Below, piece by piece: positions 19,102-26,322 of a DNA stretch of 64,000 nucleotides. A model generated the notes under the pieces. That model had not been told where the DNA came from. It saw only the letters and a program-made list of their open reading frames with translations, and did no database searches. The translations under genes and the position numbers were made by a program. The stretch is taken from positions 124,001 through 188,000 of the forward strand of contig NZ_FNHS01000001.1 in assembly GCF_900103445.1 (NCBI RefSeq), written 5' to 3'. Source of the DNA: Methylobacterium phyllostachyos (GTDB lineage Bacteria; Pseudomonadota; Alphaproteobacteria; Rhizobiales; Beijerinckiaceae). Numbering within the stretch: position 1 is the first letter of the stretch; each line of letters opens with the position of its first letter.

Positions 19102-19124
19102 TCGCCTCGTCGGTTACGAGGCGA
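19102..19124 (-). promoter_or_regulatory. Leader hairpin covering the mgtE ribosome binding site
   Basis: Read on the minus strand, TCGCCTCGT (19124-19116), loop AACCG, then ACGAGGCGA (19110-19102): a perfect 9-bp stem with a 5-nt loop. The GAGG best placed as Shine-Dalgarno (7 nt before ATG) is inside the 3' arm, so the folded leader should hide it. It has no resemblance that I can see to an M-box or mgtL-type leader. Confidence 0.6.
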
Positions 19125-19517
19125 CGCGGCGCCGGTCATCCTGGGTCAGGGCCGTGACCGGGCGTCGCGCCGGTCGCCCCGCGGCCAGGCCTCTCAGCGG
19201 CTCAGGCGGGATGACGGCACGGGGCCGGGCACGGCAAGCACGATCGGTCGGGCACGTCGCTTCGCGGGTCGCTGCTGAAGGGGAGCGCGGCGCCGCCGGA
19301 ACGATGTCGCGCGGCTGCGTCGTGCGCCCGCGCGAAAAGTCCGTCAAGCCGTAACCGTTCCAGACCGGCATGCTTTCAGGCGGGCGGCGAACCGGGCGAC
19401 CACCGGTGTCACCCCGGCGCACCAGGGGACCCTATGAGAAATATAAGTGTTGTGCTCGCTTGTATTGCGTCCAAGATATTGCCTATATACGTCTCACCAA
19501 CAACGAGGAGAAACGCC
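19125..19517. other. Intergenic region between mgtE and the pqqA pair
   Basis: About 390 bp. GC-rich up to about 19430, then it turns AT-rich approaching pqqA1, as promoters do in this genome. No gene with recognisable features on either strand. It must hold the mgtE promoter (minus) and the pqqA promoter (plus). Confidence 0.6.
19460..19489 (+). promoter_or_regulatory. Possible pqqA promoter
   Basis: TTGTAT (19460-19465), 18-nt spacer, TATATA (19484-19489), about 28 nt before the pqqA1 ATG. It lies in the only AT-rich patch of the region. Both hexamers match the housekeeping consensus only partly, so this is a suggestion. Confidence 0.35.
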
Positions 19518-19607
19518 ATGGCCTGGACTGCCCCGATCGTGTCTGAGATCTGCGTCGGCATGGAAGTTACCAGCTACGAGTCGGCTGAGATCGACACCTT
19601 CAACTAA
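19518..19607 (+). CDS. pqqA: PQQ precursor peptide PqqA, copy 1
   Basis: Ribosomally made 29-residue precursor of the cofactor pyrroloquinoline quinone. PqqE cross-links the conserved glutamate and tyrosine, and proteolysis and oxidation finish the cofactor. The peptide begins MAWTAPIVSEICVGMEV and contains the invariant E-x3-Y as Glu16 and Tyr20 (EVTSY), followed by ESAEIDTFN. GAGGAG (19505-19510) lies 7 nt before the ATG. No pqqB, C, D or E gene is near, so this locus feeds biosynthetic enzymes made elsewhere. Too short for gene finders that use 150-bp cutoffs. The peptide resembles other Methylobacterium PqqA sequences as I recall them. Confidence 0.95.
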   Translation: MAWTAPIVSEICVGMEVTSYESAEIDTFN

Positions 19608-19687
19608 GACGACCCGGACCGGCGCGCCTGCGCTCCGGTCGTTGAGACCGAATCACTCGACCACCCGAAGTTCTTTAGGAGGATCAC

Positions 19688-19777
19688 ATGGCCTGGACTG
19701 CTCCGATCGTGTCCGAGATCTGCGTCGGCATGGAAGTCACCAGCTACGAGTCGGCTGAGATCGACACCTTCAACTAA
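19688..19777 (+). CDS. pqqA: PQQ precursor peptide PqqA, copy 2
   Basis: Second 29-residue PqqA, amino-acid identical to the copy 170 bp upstream. The two genes differ at only three synonymous positions (codons 5, 9 and 17), and the identity continues past the stop through TAAGACGAC. The 80-bp spacer is unrelated to the DNA before copy 1. It has its own strong ribosome binding site, AGGAGG at 19677-19682, 5 nt before the ATG. Both copies are intact and presumably co-transcribed, with a terminator 22 bp after this stop. Likely role: raising precursor dosage. Confidence 0.95.
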   Translation: MAWTAPIVSEICVGMEVTSYESAEIDTFN

Positions 19778-19798
19778 GACGACGATATCTCGTTTTGG

Positions 19799-19830
19799 GC
19801 GCCGCTTCATCCGAAGCGGCGCTTTTCGTT
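19799..19830 (+). terminator. Intrinsic terminator after the pqqA pair
   Basis: GCGCCGCTTC (19799-19808), loop ATCC, GAAGCGGCGC (19813-19822): a perfect 10-bp GC-rich stem followed by TTTTCGTT. A classical Rho-independent terminator ending the short pqqA transcript. The convergent nupC gene ends about 150 bp further on. Confidence 0.88.
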
Positions 19831-19983
19831 TGTGTGCTGCCTATACCTGCGGAGTGGAAGCCCCAGCTTCGCGAAAGCTGACCGAGCCGACGACAAGCGT
19901 TGCATGTGCTGCAGCGGCGTTCGCTGATCCACCCACGGTATCGCGCGCCGATGAGGCGTTCCAAGAAGCCCGACCCTGCAGGT

Positions 19984-21231
19984 TCAGGCGACGAACAATC
20001 CTGCAATCGCCGCGCTCGTGAGGTTTGAGAGCGTGCCAGCCAGGATTGCCCGCAGCCCATAGCGCGCAACCTCTGAGCGCCGCTCTGGCGCGAGACTGCC
20101 AAAACTTGCGAGCTGAATCGCGATCGAGGCGAAGTTGGCGAAGCCGCACAATGCGAAGCAGACGATTGCCTGCGAGCGGGTGTCCAGCGTCCCGGCCTTC
20201 AGGGTCGGCGACAGGTTGGCGTAGGCCAGGAACTCGTTGAAAGCGAGCTTCTGGCCGATCGCGCCGCCCACCAGCGTGGCCTGCTCCCACGGAACGCCGA
20301 GGAGCCACGCCAAGGGGCTGAGCGCCAAGCCGAGCACACCCTCGAACGACGCGCCGGGATAGCCGATCCAGCCCCCGAGCGTGCCGAACAGGCCGTCCGC
20401 CAGGGCGATCAGCCCCACGAAGGCGATCAGCATGGCGCCGACCGAGACGGCCACCGCCAGCCCCTTCTGGGTCCCCTCGGCCGCCGCTTCGATGATGTTG
20501 ACCGCCCGGGTCTCGCCGAACTCCACCCGGGTGGTTGTGATCCGGGTTGGCTCGGTCGAGGGCACGAGGATCTTCGCGTAGAGCAGACCGCCCGGAATCG
20601 CCATGACGGAGGCGGCCAGCAGATAGGTCATCGGGACGCCGAGCGCCGCGTAGCCGGCCAGGATCGAACCAGCGGTCGATGACGCCCCGCTCGACATCAC
20701 GGCGAACAGTTCGGCTCCAGTCAGGATCGGCAGGAAGGGGCGCAGGGCCACCGCAATCTCACTCTGACCGATGGCGATGGTGATCACCGCGGCGAAGGAC
20801 TCGATCGGCGCGGTGCCGAGGATCCGGCGCAGCCCCGCACCGAGGCTGCGGGCGAGCACCTGCATCAGTCCGAGATGGTAGAGCACCGCGATCAGCGCCG
20901 AGACGTACAGGATCTGCGGCAGCACCCGCAGCGCCAGGATAAAGCCCGAGCCGCCGAACAGCTCGAACATCTTCGGTTCGACGAGCCCTCCGAACAGAAA
21001 GGCGGTGCCGCGGTCGCCGTAGGCGAGCACGCGCACCACGACGTCGGCGGCCGCGTTCAGGGCCGCCTGTCCGGCGGGCAGGAACAGGATGAGCGCGCCG
21101 AGACCCAGCTGCAGCGCCAGCCCGGTGAGCACGACCCGTGGGCGGATCGCCTGGCGGTTGGTCGAGAACAGGATCGCGACGGCAAGCAGCAGCAGGAGGC
21201 TTAGGCCGGCGTGAGTCAGGCGATCGAGCAT
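19984..21231 (-). CDS. NupC-family concentrative nucleoside transporter
   Basis: Inner-membrane nucleoside/cation symporter (CNT family), 415 residues, the standard bacterial NupC length. Hydrophobic helices begin at LSLLLLLAVAILFSTNR. The gate segment FIFGSGFILALRVLPQI is represented by LFGGSGFILALRVLPQIL, and the core motifs AVITIAIGQSEIAVALRP and MSSGASSTAGSILAGYAALG match the CNT substrate-binding hairpins (GQSE and the ASxTGS-like segment). The C-terminal QKLAFNEFLAYANL and CFALCGFANFASIAIQ are also diagnostic. Likely imports purine and pyrimidine nucleosides with H+ or Na+. It stands alone, convergent with pqqA. Confidence 0.94.
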   Translation of the reverse strand: MLDRLTHAGLSLLLLLAVAILFSTNRQAIRPRVVLTGLALQLGLGALILFLPAGQAALNAAADVVVRVLAYGDRGTAFLFGGLVEPKMFELFGGSGFILALRVLPQILYVSALIAVLYHLGLMQVLARSLGAGLRRILGTAPIESFAAVITIAIGQSEIAVALRPFLPILTGAELFAVMSSGASSTAGSILAGYAALGVPMTYLLAASVMAIPGGLLYAKILVPSTEPTRITTTRVEFGETRAVNIIEAAAEGTQKGLAVAVSVGAMLIAFVGLIALADGLFGTLGGWIGYPGASFEGVLGLALSPLAWLLGVPWEQATLVGGAIGQKLAFNEFLAYANLSPTLKAGTLDTRSQAIVCFALCGFANFASIAIQLASFGSLAPERRSEVARYGLRAILAGTLSNLTSAAIAGLFVA

Positions 21232-21288
21232 CGGATCCTTCGGCTTCGAGCTTGACCGAAGCCTATGGAAGGTTCGGGCCAGTACGCT

Positions 21289-21936
21289 TTAAGCCGGAGA
21301 GAAATCGGCCAAATACGGGATGAAGAGGTCGCGAACCTGCGCGAAGCCCCAATCGAGATCGGCTTCCGACAGCTCGGTGCCGCCCTGCAGCCGATGACTC
21401 ATCCAGTGGCTCGACACGATCCAGGCATTGTCGATCAGCCGCTCGAGGGCGTCCGGGTCGATCCGGAGGCGCCCCGCCCGCATGGCTGCCTCGAACACGC
21501 CCCGGGCAAGATCCCGGGTCTGCGCCCGCAACGCGTGGACCCGCGGGCGTATCGCCGGGGCGATCTCCACCATGGTGATGCCGTCCCGATAGACGCATCG
21601 ATAGCGCCAGATCAGGTCGAACCACGCCCGCTGGTAAGCAAGCAGCGCCTCCGGTGCGGCGGGATCGGCCGGCATCCGTCCGGCCACCGCGACGGCCTCC
21701 ACCTCGAAACCCGCGAACATCGCTTCCACCAAGCCGCTCTTGCGCGGGAAATGGTATTGCAGATTCCCCTCCCGGATCCCCACAGCGGCGGCGATCTCCG
21801 CGGTGGTGACCCGTCCGAGGCCACGGGCATTGAACAGCGCGAGACTCACCGCGAGGATCCGCTCGCGCGTGTTCGGCACCTGCCTGACAGCCTCACCCGC
21901 CTCCTCCGGTGACCGGCGTCTTCGACTGCGTGCCAT
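21289..21936 (-). CDS. TetR-family transcriptional regulator
   Basis: 215 residues with an N-terminal helix-turn-helix at about 16-62 (RERILAVSLALFNARGLGRV, TTAEIAAAVGIREGNLQYHF), the classical TetR pattern. The C-terminal part is helical and presumably binds a ligand; it contains RYRCVYRDGITMVEIAP. The ATG at 21936 is chosen; another in-frame ATG at 21960 would add 8 residues. It is divergent from the SDR - hydrolase - monooxygenase operon, and the shared 131-bp gap contains a perfect palindrome, so this protein very likely represses that operon and itself, with release by a pathway substrate. Confidence 0.9.
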   Translation of the reverse strand: MARSRRRRSPEEAGEAVRQVPNTRERILAVSLALFNARGLGRVTTAEIAAAVGIREGNLQYHFPRKSGLVEAMFAGFEVEAVAVAGRMPADPAAPEALLAYQRAWFDLIWRYRCVYRDGITMVEIAPAIRPRVHALRAQTRDLARGVFEAAMRAGRLRIDPDALERLIDNAWIVSSHWMSHRLQGGTELSEADLDWGFAQVRDLFIPYLADFSPA

Positions 21937-21980
21937 CGTTCCGCACCTTGCCTGAACCATCGTACCGGTCGGGCCGTCGC

Positions 21981-22000
21981 TCTAGGGTGTTCACCCTAGA
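21981..22000. promoter_or_regulatory. Probable TetR operator, perfect 20-bp palindrome
   Basis: TCTAGGGTG-TT-CACCCTAGA, nine-base arms with a 2-bp centre, no mismatch, in the gap between the divergent tetR-type gene and the SDR gene (68 bp before its start). Length and symmetry are those of a TetR dimer site. Confidence 0.75.
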
Positions 22001-22067
22001 CAATCTGGGGGCTGGGGGCTATCCCTCGGTCAATGCCCGGACCAACCGGCGAAACGGGAGGCGCAGC

Positions 22068-22934
22068 TTGGCTCAGAAGTTTCAGCTCGCGGGCGCGGTC
22101 GTACTCATCACCGGCGCCGCGAGTGGCATCGGAGCCGCCCTCGCGACGGGTCTCGCCGCGAAGGGATGCAAGCTGCTGTTGGTGGACCGGGACCCGGTCG
22201 GCCTCGACGGGATCGCCCGTCGCATTCGCGACCGCGGCGCCGCGGTGGAGACCCGTGTCGTCGATCTGGTTGACCCAGAGGCGATCCGCGCGCTGCCGGA
22301 CTGGGCCGCGGGGTGCTTCGGCCAAGCCGGCATCGGCCCTGTCGACATCCTGATCAACAACGCCGGCGTGGCTCTGGGCGGCCGGTTCGACGAGACGCAT
22401 CTCGAAGACTTCGAGTGGCTGATGGACATCAACCTGCGCGCGGTCGTGCGGATGTGCCACGCCTTCCTGCCGATGCTGCGCGCCCGGCCGGCGGCGCAGA
22501 TCGTCAACCTGTCGAGCCTGTTCGGGCTGATCGCCCCTCCGGGGCAGGTCGCCTACTGCACCAGCAAGTTCGGGGTCCGCGGATTTTCGGAGGCCCTGCG
22601 GCACGAATATGCCGGCACCGGGCTCGGCGTGACGGTGGTCCATCCGGGCGGCGTCGCCACCGCCATCTCCCGCAACGCCCGCGGCCGGCGCCCACCGAGC
22701 GACCCGGAGGCAGCCAAGCGCGCGGCAGTCGAAGACGAGGAGGCCCGCGAGGCCTTCGGCAAGTTCCTGACGCTCGCCCCCACGGAGGCCGCTGCCGCGA
22801 TCATCCGCGGCATCGAAGCCCGGGCGCCCCGCATCGTCATCGGCAAGGATGCCCGCAACGCGGCGCTGATCCAGCGGCTGATGCCGGTGGGCTACTGGAA
22901 GATGATGGTCCGATTGTCCGGCGGGAAACTCTGA
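22068..22934 (+). CDS. Short-chain dehydrogenase/reductase
   Basis: NAD(P)-dependent oxidoreductase of the SDR family, 288 residues. It has the cofactor motif VVLITGAASGIGAAL (11-25), the NNAG motif in ILINNAGVALGG, the catalytic Ser in QIVNLSSLFG and the YxxxK pair in AYCTSKFGVRG. The start is TTG at 22068, decided by GGGAGG 6 nt upstream; in-frame codons further up lack a ribosome binding site and lie over the operator. First gene of an operon with a hydrolase (1 bp gap) and a Baeyer-Villiger-type monooxygenase. A role oxidising a secondary alcohol to the ketone used by the monooxygenase is a reasonable inference. The reverse direction is possible. Confidence 0.9.
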   Translation: MAQKFQLAGAVVLITGAASGIGAALATGLAAKGCKLLLVDRDPVGLDGIARRIRDRGAAVETRVVDLVDPEAIRALPDWAAGCFGQAGIGPVDILINNAGVALGGRFDETHLEDFEWLMDINLRAVVRMCHAFLPMLRARPAAQIVNLSSLFGLIAPPGQVAYCTSKFGVRGFSEALRHEYAGTGLGVTVVHPGGVATAISRNARGRRPPSDPEAAKRAAVEDEEAREAFGKFLTLAPTEAAAAIIRGIEARAPRIVIGKDARNAALIQRLMPVGYWKMMVRLSGGKL

Positions 22935-22935
22935 G

Positions 22936-23844
22936 ATGGCGAGCCTGCGCGCCTATATCGGCGCCTACATGATCCGCAGCCGGGTCCGCGGCCCCCTCGC
23001 CCGGGCGCGGAGCGCGGCCGACTTCCGCCGCATCTTCGAGACGCCGGCCTTCCCGGACCCGAAGGGCGTGACCTACGAGGCCGGCACCGTGGGCGGTGTG
23101 CGGGGCGAGTGGGTCCGGCCGAAGGCGGGGCCCGGGCGGCGGATGCTCTACATCCACGGCGGCGGCTTCATCGCCTGCTCGCCACGCACGCACCGCCCGG
23201 TAACCGGCGCCCTGGCGAGTCGCGGCTTCACGATCTTCGCGCCGGATTATCGCCTCGCCCCCGAGCATCCATTCCCGGCTGCCCTCGAGGATGTCGTGGC
23301 GGTCTGGCGGGCGTTCAGCGCCGAGGGCGCGGCCTGCGTGGCGGGCGAATCCGCCGGCGGCAACCTCGCCCTCGTGCTGATGGGCGAGGCCAAGGCGCGC
23401 AACCTGCCGATGCCCTGGGCCGCCGCGCTGTTCTCCCCGGCAACCGATTTCGTCTCTGAGACCGGCTCCCGGGTGACGAACGCGTGGCGCGACGCGATGT
23501 TCGACCCGAAGGCGCTGGCGGCGATCCGCACGATGTATCTCGGCAATGCCGACCCGGCCGATCCGCACATCTCTCCGATCAACGGCGACCCGGCCGGCTT
23601 CCCGCCCCTGCTGTTCCATGTGGGCGGCCGGGAGGTGCTGCGCGACGATTCCGTGCGCATGGCCGAACGGGCTCGGGCGGCCGGAGTCGAGGCGGAGCTG
23701 AAGATTTTTCCCGTTGTCGCCCATGCCTGGCAGTTCGCCGCCAGCATGCTGCCGGAAGCGCGCGCCTCCCTCGACGAGGCCGCCGCTTTCCTCAAGGCGC
23801 ATGCCCCGAAGCCCGATGCCGCTCCCGGGAGTTCCACGCGATGA
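22936..23844 (+). CDS. Alpha/beta hydrolase (hormone-sensitive-lipase type esterase)
   Basis: Esterase of the HSL/type IV lipase family, 302 residues. The oxyanion-hole motif HGGG is at 74-77 (MLYIHGGGFIA), the nucleophile Ser139 in GESAGG, and the other triad members are expected in the GGREVLRDDS (Asp) and VVAHAWQ (His) segments. DYRLAPEHPFPAALED is the family's typical stretch. Starts 1 bp after the SDR stop and its own stop overlaps the monooxygenase ATG. Probable job: hydrolysis of the ester or lactone made by the monooxygenase. Confidence 0.92.
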   Translation: MASLRAYIGAYMIRSRVRGPLARARSAADFRRIFETPAFPDPKGVTYEAGTVGGVRGEWVRPKAGPGRRMLYIHGGGFIACSPRTHRPVTGALASRGFTIFAPDYRLAPEHPFPAALEDVVAVWRAFSAEGAACVAGESAGGNLALVLMGEAKARNLPMPWAAALFSPATDFVSETGSRVTNAWRDAMFDPKALAAIRTMYLGNADPADPHISPINGDPAGFPPLLFHVGGREVLRDDSVRMAERARAAGVEAELKIFPVVAHAWQFAASMLPEARASLDEAAAFLKAHAPKPDAAPGSSTR

Positions 23845-25319
23845 CCGAGCCCCTGCGCAACGTCGGCCCGGAGCCGCTGGCGGTCCTGATCGTCGGCGCC
23901 GGCTTCTCCGGCCTCGCCATGGCGATCCGCTGCAAGCAGGCCGGGATTGGGCCGCTGCGGGTGATCGAGAAGGCCGACAGCATCGGCGGCACGTGGTATG
24001 ACAACACCTATCCGGGGGCGGCCTGCGATATCCCCTCTCACCTCTACTCACTCTCCTTCGCCCCCAAGGCGGACTGGAGCCGGATGTATGCGCCGCAGGC
24101 CGAGATCCTGGCCTACCTGCGCGAGACCGCCGCGGGCCACGGTCTGACGCCCCTGATCCAGCTCGGCACAACCTTCCACGGTGCGACCTGGGATGAGGCG
24201 GGGGCCGTCTGGCACGTGGAGACCGATCGCGGGCCGATCGCCGCGCGGGCGATCGTCTCCGGCATGGGCGGCCTGCACCACCCGGCCTATCCCGACCTGC
24301 CCGGCCGCGGCAGCTTCGCGGGCCCGGCCTTCCACACGGCTACCTGGGACCACTCGGTCGATCTCACCGGCAAGCGGATCGGGGTGATCGGCACGGGGGC
24401 GAGCGCGATTCAGGTGGTGCCGGAACTCGCGAAGATCGCCGGCCATCTCACCCTGTTCCAGCGCACGCCGCCCTGGATCATGCCCAAGAACGATCACACC
24501 ATCGCGGAGCGCGCCAAGGCCCGCTACCGGCGCCTGCCGCTGGCCCGGCGCCTCGAACGGGCCCGGCTGTTCTGGCTGCACGAGGTGCGCGCCTTCCTGG
24601 GCTTCACCAAGGTCTCGAAACTCACCGGCCAGGCGGAGGGACTGGCGCGGCGCCACCTTGCCAAGGCGGTGCGCGACAACGACCTGCGGGCAAAGCTCAC
24701 GCCGAATTACCGCCTCGGCTGCAAGCGCGTGCTGATCTCCGACGACTACTACCCGGCCCTGCAGCGCCCGAACGTCACCCTGGAGACCGGCCGCATCGCG
24801 CGGATCACCGAGACCGGCGCGGTTACCGAGGACGGCCAGGCGCACGAACTCGACATCATCGTCTATGCCACCGGCTTCGACGTCACCGCGACTTTCACGC
24901 GGATGAACCTCGTCGGCCGCGGCGGCCTGACGCTGAGAGAGGCCTGGGCCGGCGGCATGGGCGCGTACCAGGGCATCACCGTCGCGGGCTTCCCGAACTA
25001 TTTCATGCTGCTCGGGCCGAATACCGGGCTCGGGCACAACTCGGTCGTTTCGATGATCGAGGTGCAGGTGCAGCACGTGCTCGATTGCATGAAGGCGCTA
25101 CGGCGCGGTACGCGCGCCATCGAGGTCCGCCCGGAGGCGCAGGCGCGCTTTCTCGACCGCATCCGCGGCCGGCTCGCCGACAGCATCTGGCAAGCCGGCG
25201 GCTGCCGGAGCTGGTATCTCGACGCGGAGGGGCGCAACGCGACCCTTTGGCCGGATTCGGTGATGGCCTATCGCCGAAGCGCCCGGCGGGCCCGGATGGC
25301 GGATTATCGGCTGGGCTGA
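23841..25319 (+). CDS. Flavin-binding (Baeyer-Villiger type) monooxygenase
   Basis: Class B flavoprotein monooxygenase, 492 residues. FAD motif VLIVGAGFSGLAMAI (15-29), NADPH motif GVIGTGASAIQ (about 182), and between them the Baeyer-Villiger fingerprint FAGPAFHTATWDHS, matching FxGxxxHxxxW. These enzymes use NADPH and O2 to insert oxygen next to a ketone carbonyl, giving an ester or lactone. The ATG overlaps the hydrolase stop (ATGA), showing coupled translation. With the SDR and esterase it forms a compact ketone-degradation set controlled by the divergent TetR protein. Substrate (cyclic, linear or steroidal ketone) cannot be told. Confidence 0.92.
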   Translation: MTEPLRNVGPEPLAVLIVGAGFSGLAMAIRCKQAGIGPLRVIEKADSIGGTWYDNTYPGAACDIPSHLYSLSFAPKADWSRMYAPQAEILAYLRETAAGHGLTPLIQLGTTFHGATWDEAGAVWHVETDRGPIAARAIVSGMGGLHHPAYPDLPGRGSFAGPAFHTATWDHSVDLTGKRIGVIGTGASAIQVVPELAKIAGHLTLFQRTPPWIMPKNDHTIAERAKARYRRLPLARRLERARLFWLHEVRAFLGFTKVSKLTGQAEGLARRHLAKAVRDNDLRAKLTPNYRLGCKRVLISDDYYPALQRPNVTLETGRIARITETGAVTEDGQAHELDIIVYATGFDVTATFTRMNLVGRGGLTLREAWAGGMGAYQGITVAGFPNYFMLLGPNTGLGHNSVVSMIEVQVQHVLDCMKALRRGTRAIEVRPEAQARFLDRIRGRLADSIWQAGGCRSWYLDAEGRNATLWPDSVMAYRRSARRARMADYRLG

Positions 25320-25334
25320 AACCGGATCGGGCGC

Positions 25335-25988
25335 TCAGAATGCGAACCCGGCCGCCTCCTGGAAACCGTCAAGGCCGGGCAGCGAGGCATCGAACAGGGG
25401 GCGCGCCCCGAAGGCGTCGCCGGCCCGCACGAACAGCGTCACCTTGGCGTTGCGGTGAGGACCCATCACGCAAACGAGCCGGCCATCGTCCTTGAGCTGA
25501 TCCAACAGCGCCTGCGGCCGGACCTCGATGCGACCATTGATCAGGATCGCGTCGAAGAGCGCCTGCTTAGGCGCGCCCGAATCGATCGGGCCCTCCACGA
25601 CCCGGGCGGCGGTACCGAGTCGGGCCCGCGCCTCGGCGGCGAGGTCCGGTACCGATTCGAGCGCCGTCACGTCCGCGCCGAGATGCGCCAGCACCGCTGC
25701 CGCGTAGCCGTAGCCGGTCGCGACATCGAGAGCGGTCACTCCGGGCCGGATCTTCAGGGCCTGAATCATCCGCGCCAGCACCATCGGTGCCGGCATGCAG
25801 CGGGTCGCGCCATGGGCCTCGCCGATATGCAGCGTCTGGTCGATATACGCGAAGGGCTCGCGCCCCTTCGGCACGAAGCTCTCACGCGGCACGTCGTCGA
25901 ACGCGTCGAGCACCGCGATGTCGTTGACGTCGAAGGTCCGCAACTGGCAGTCGACCATCATCCGCCGCGCCTGCGCGTAATCGATCAT
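25335..25988 (-). CDS. Protein-L-isoaspartate O-methyltransferase-like protein
   Basis: 217-residue Rossmann methyltransferase of the PCMT family. It begins MIDYAQARRMMVDCQLRTFDVND, has the PCMT-type RESFVP and SAM motif ALDVATGYGYAAAVLAHLG, and ends in beta-strands of the usual core (LLDQLKDDGRLVCVMG). Many alphaproteobacteria have this short, divergent PCMT relative, often next to a TolC-type outer membrane factor; none is adjacent here. True isoaspartate repair activity is uncertain, because the active-site segment of classical Pcm (around the Thr/Ser-Ser of the substrate pocket) is not clearly recognisable. Convergent with the monooxygenase. Confidence 0.85.
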   Translation of the reverse strand: MIDYAQARRMMVDCQLRTFDVNDIAVLDAFDDVPRESFVPKGREPFAYIDQTLHIGEAHGATRCMPAPMVLARMIQALKIRPGVTALDVATGYGYAAAVLAHLGADVTALESVPDLAAEARARLGTAARVVEGPIDSGAPKQALFDAILINGRIEVRPQALLDQLKDDGRLVCVMGPHRNAKVTLFVRAGDAFGARPLFDASLPGLDGFQEAAGFAF

Positions 25989-26322
25989 CGAACCCTGTCC
26001 TCGAACCGGATCGGGACGCCGCGTCGGCTGGGCTCCGGCGAACGACCGGCTGCCCCGGCCAAGCCTAAGCTTCCCGGACGGGGGGCGTTTTCGGAGATCG
26101 CTGCCTAAAACGCAAGGCGAGCGCGCGTCTCATCTGCCCGTCGAGGCCGGGACACCCGGGGCGTCCGACCGGATCCGTCGCAGCTGGCATTCGGGAATGG
26201 GTTACGTCCGCATCGCGATGTCGCGTTCCGGCTCGGCCGGCGGTCGCCCTCATGATCCAGAAGTTGAATTATGAGTACAGAACAAGCGCTCGACCCCACG
26301 GTCGGTCGCACCGGGAGAGATC
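25989..26322. other. Divergent promoter region, no gene seen
   Basis: 334 bp between the PCMT-like gene (minus) and the sorbosone dehydrogenase gene (plus). No open frame with family features on either strand. The last 60 bp before the dehydrogenase are less GC-rich (TTGAATTATGAGTACAG around 26264-26280), a plausible promoter zone. Confidence 0.55.

Noticed and set aside
19518..19777. pqqA duplication as an assembly artefact
   Set aside because: The two copies differ at three synonymous positions and have unrelated upstream sequence and different ribosome binding sites, so they are real separate genes.
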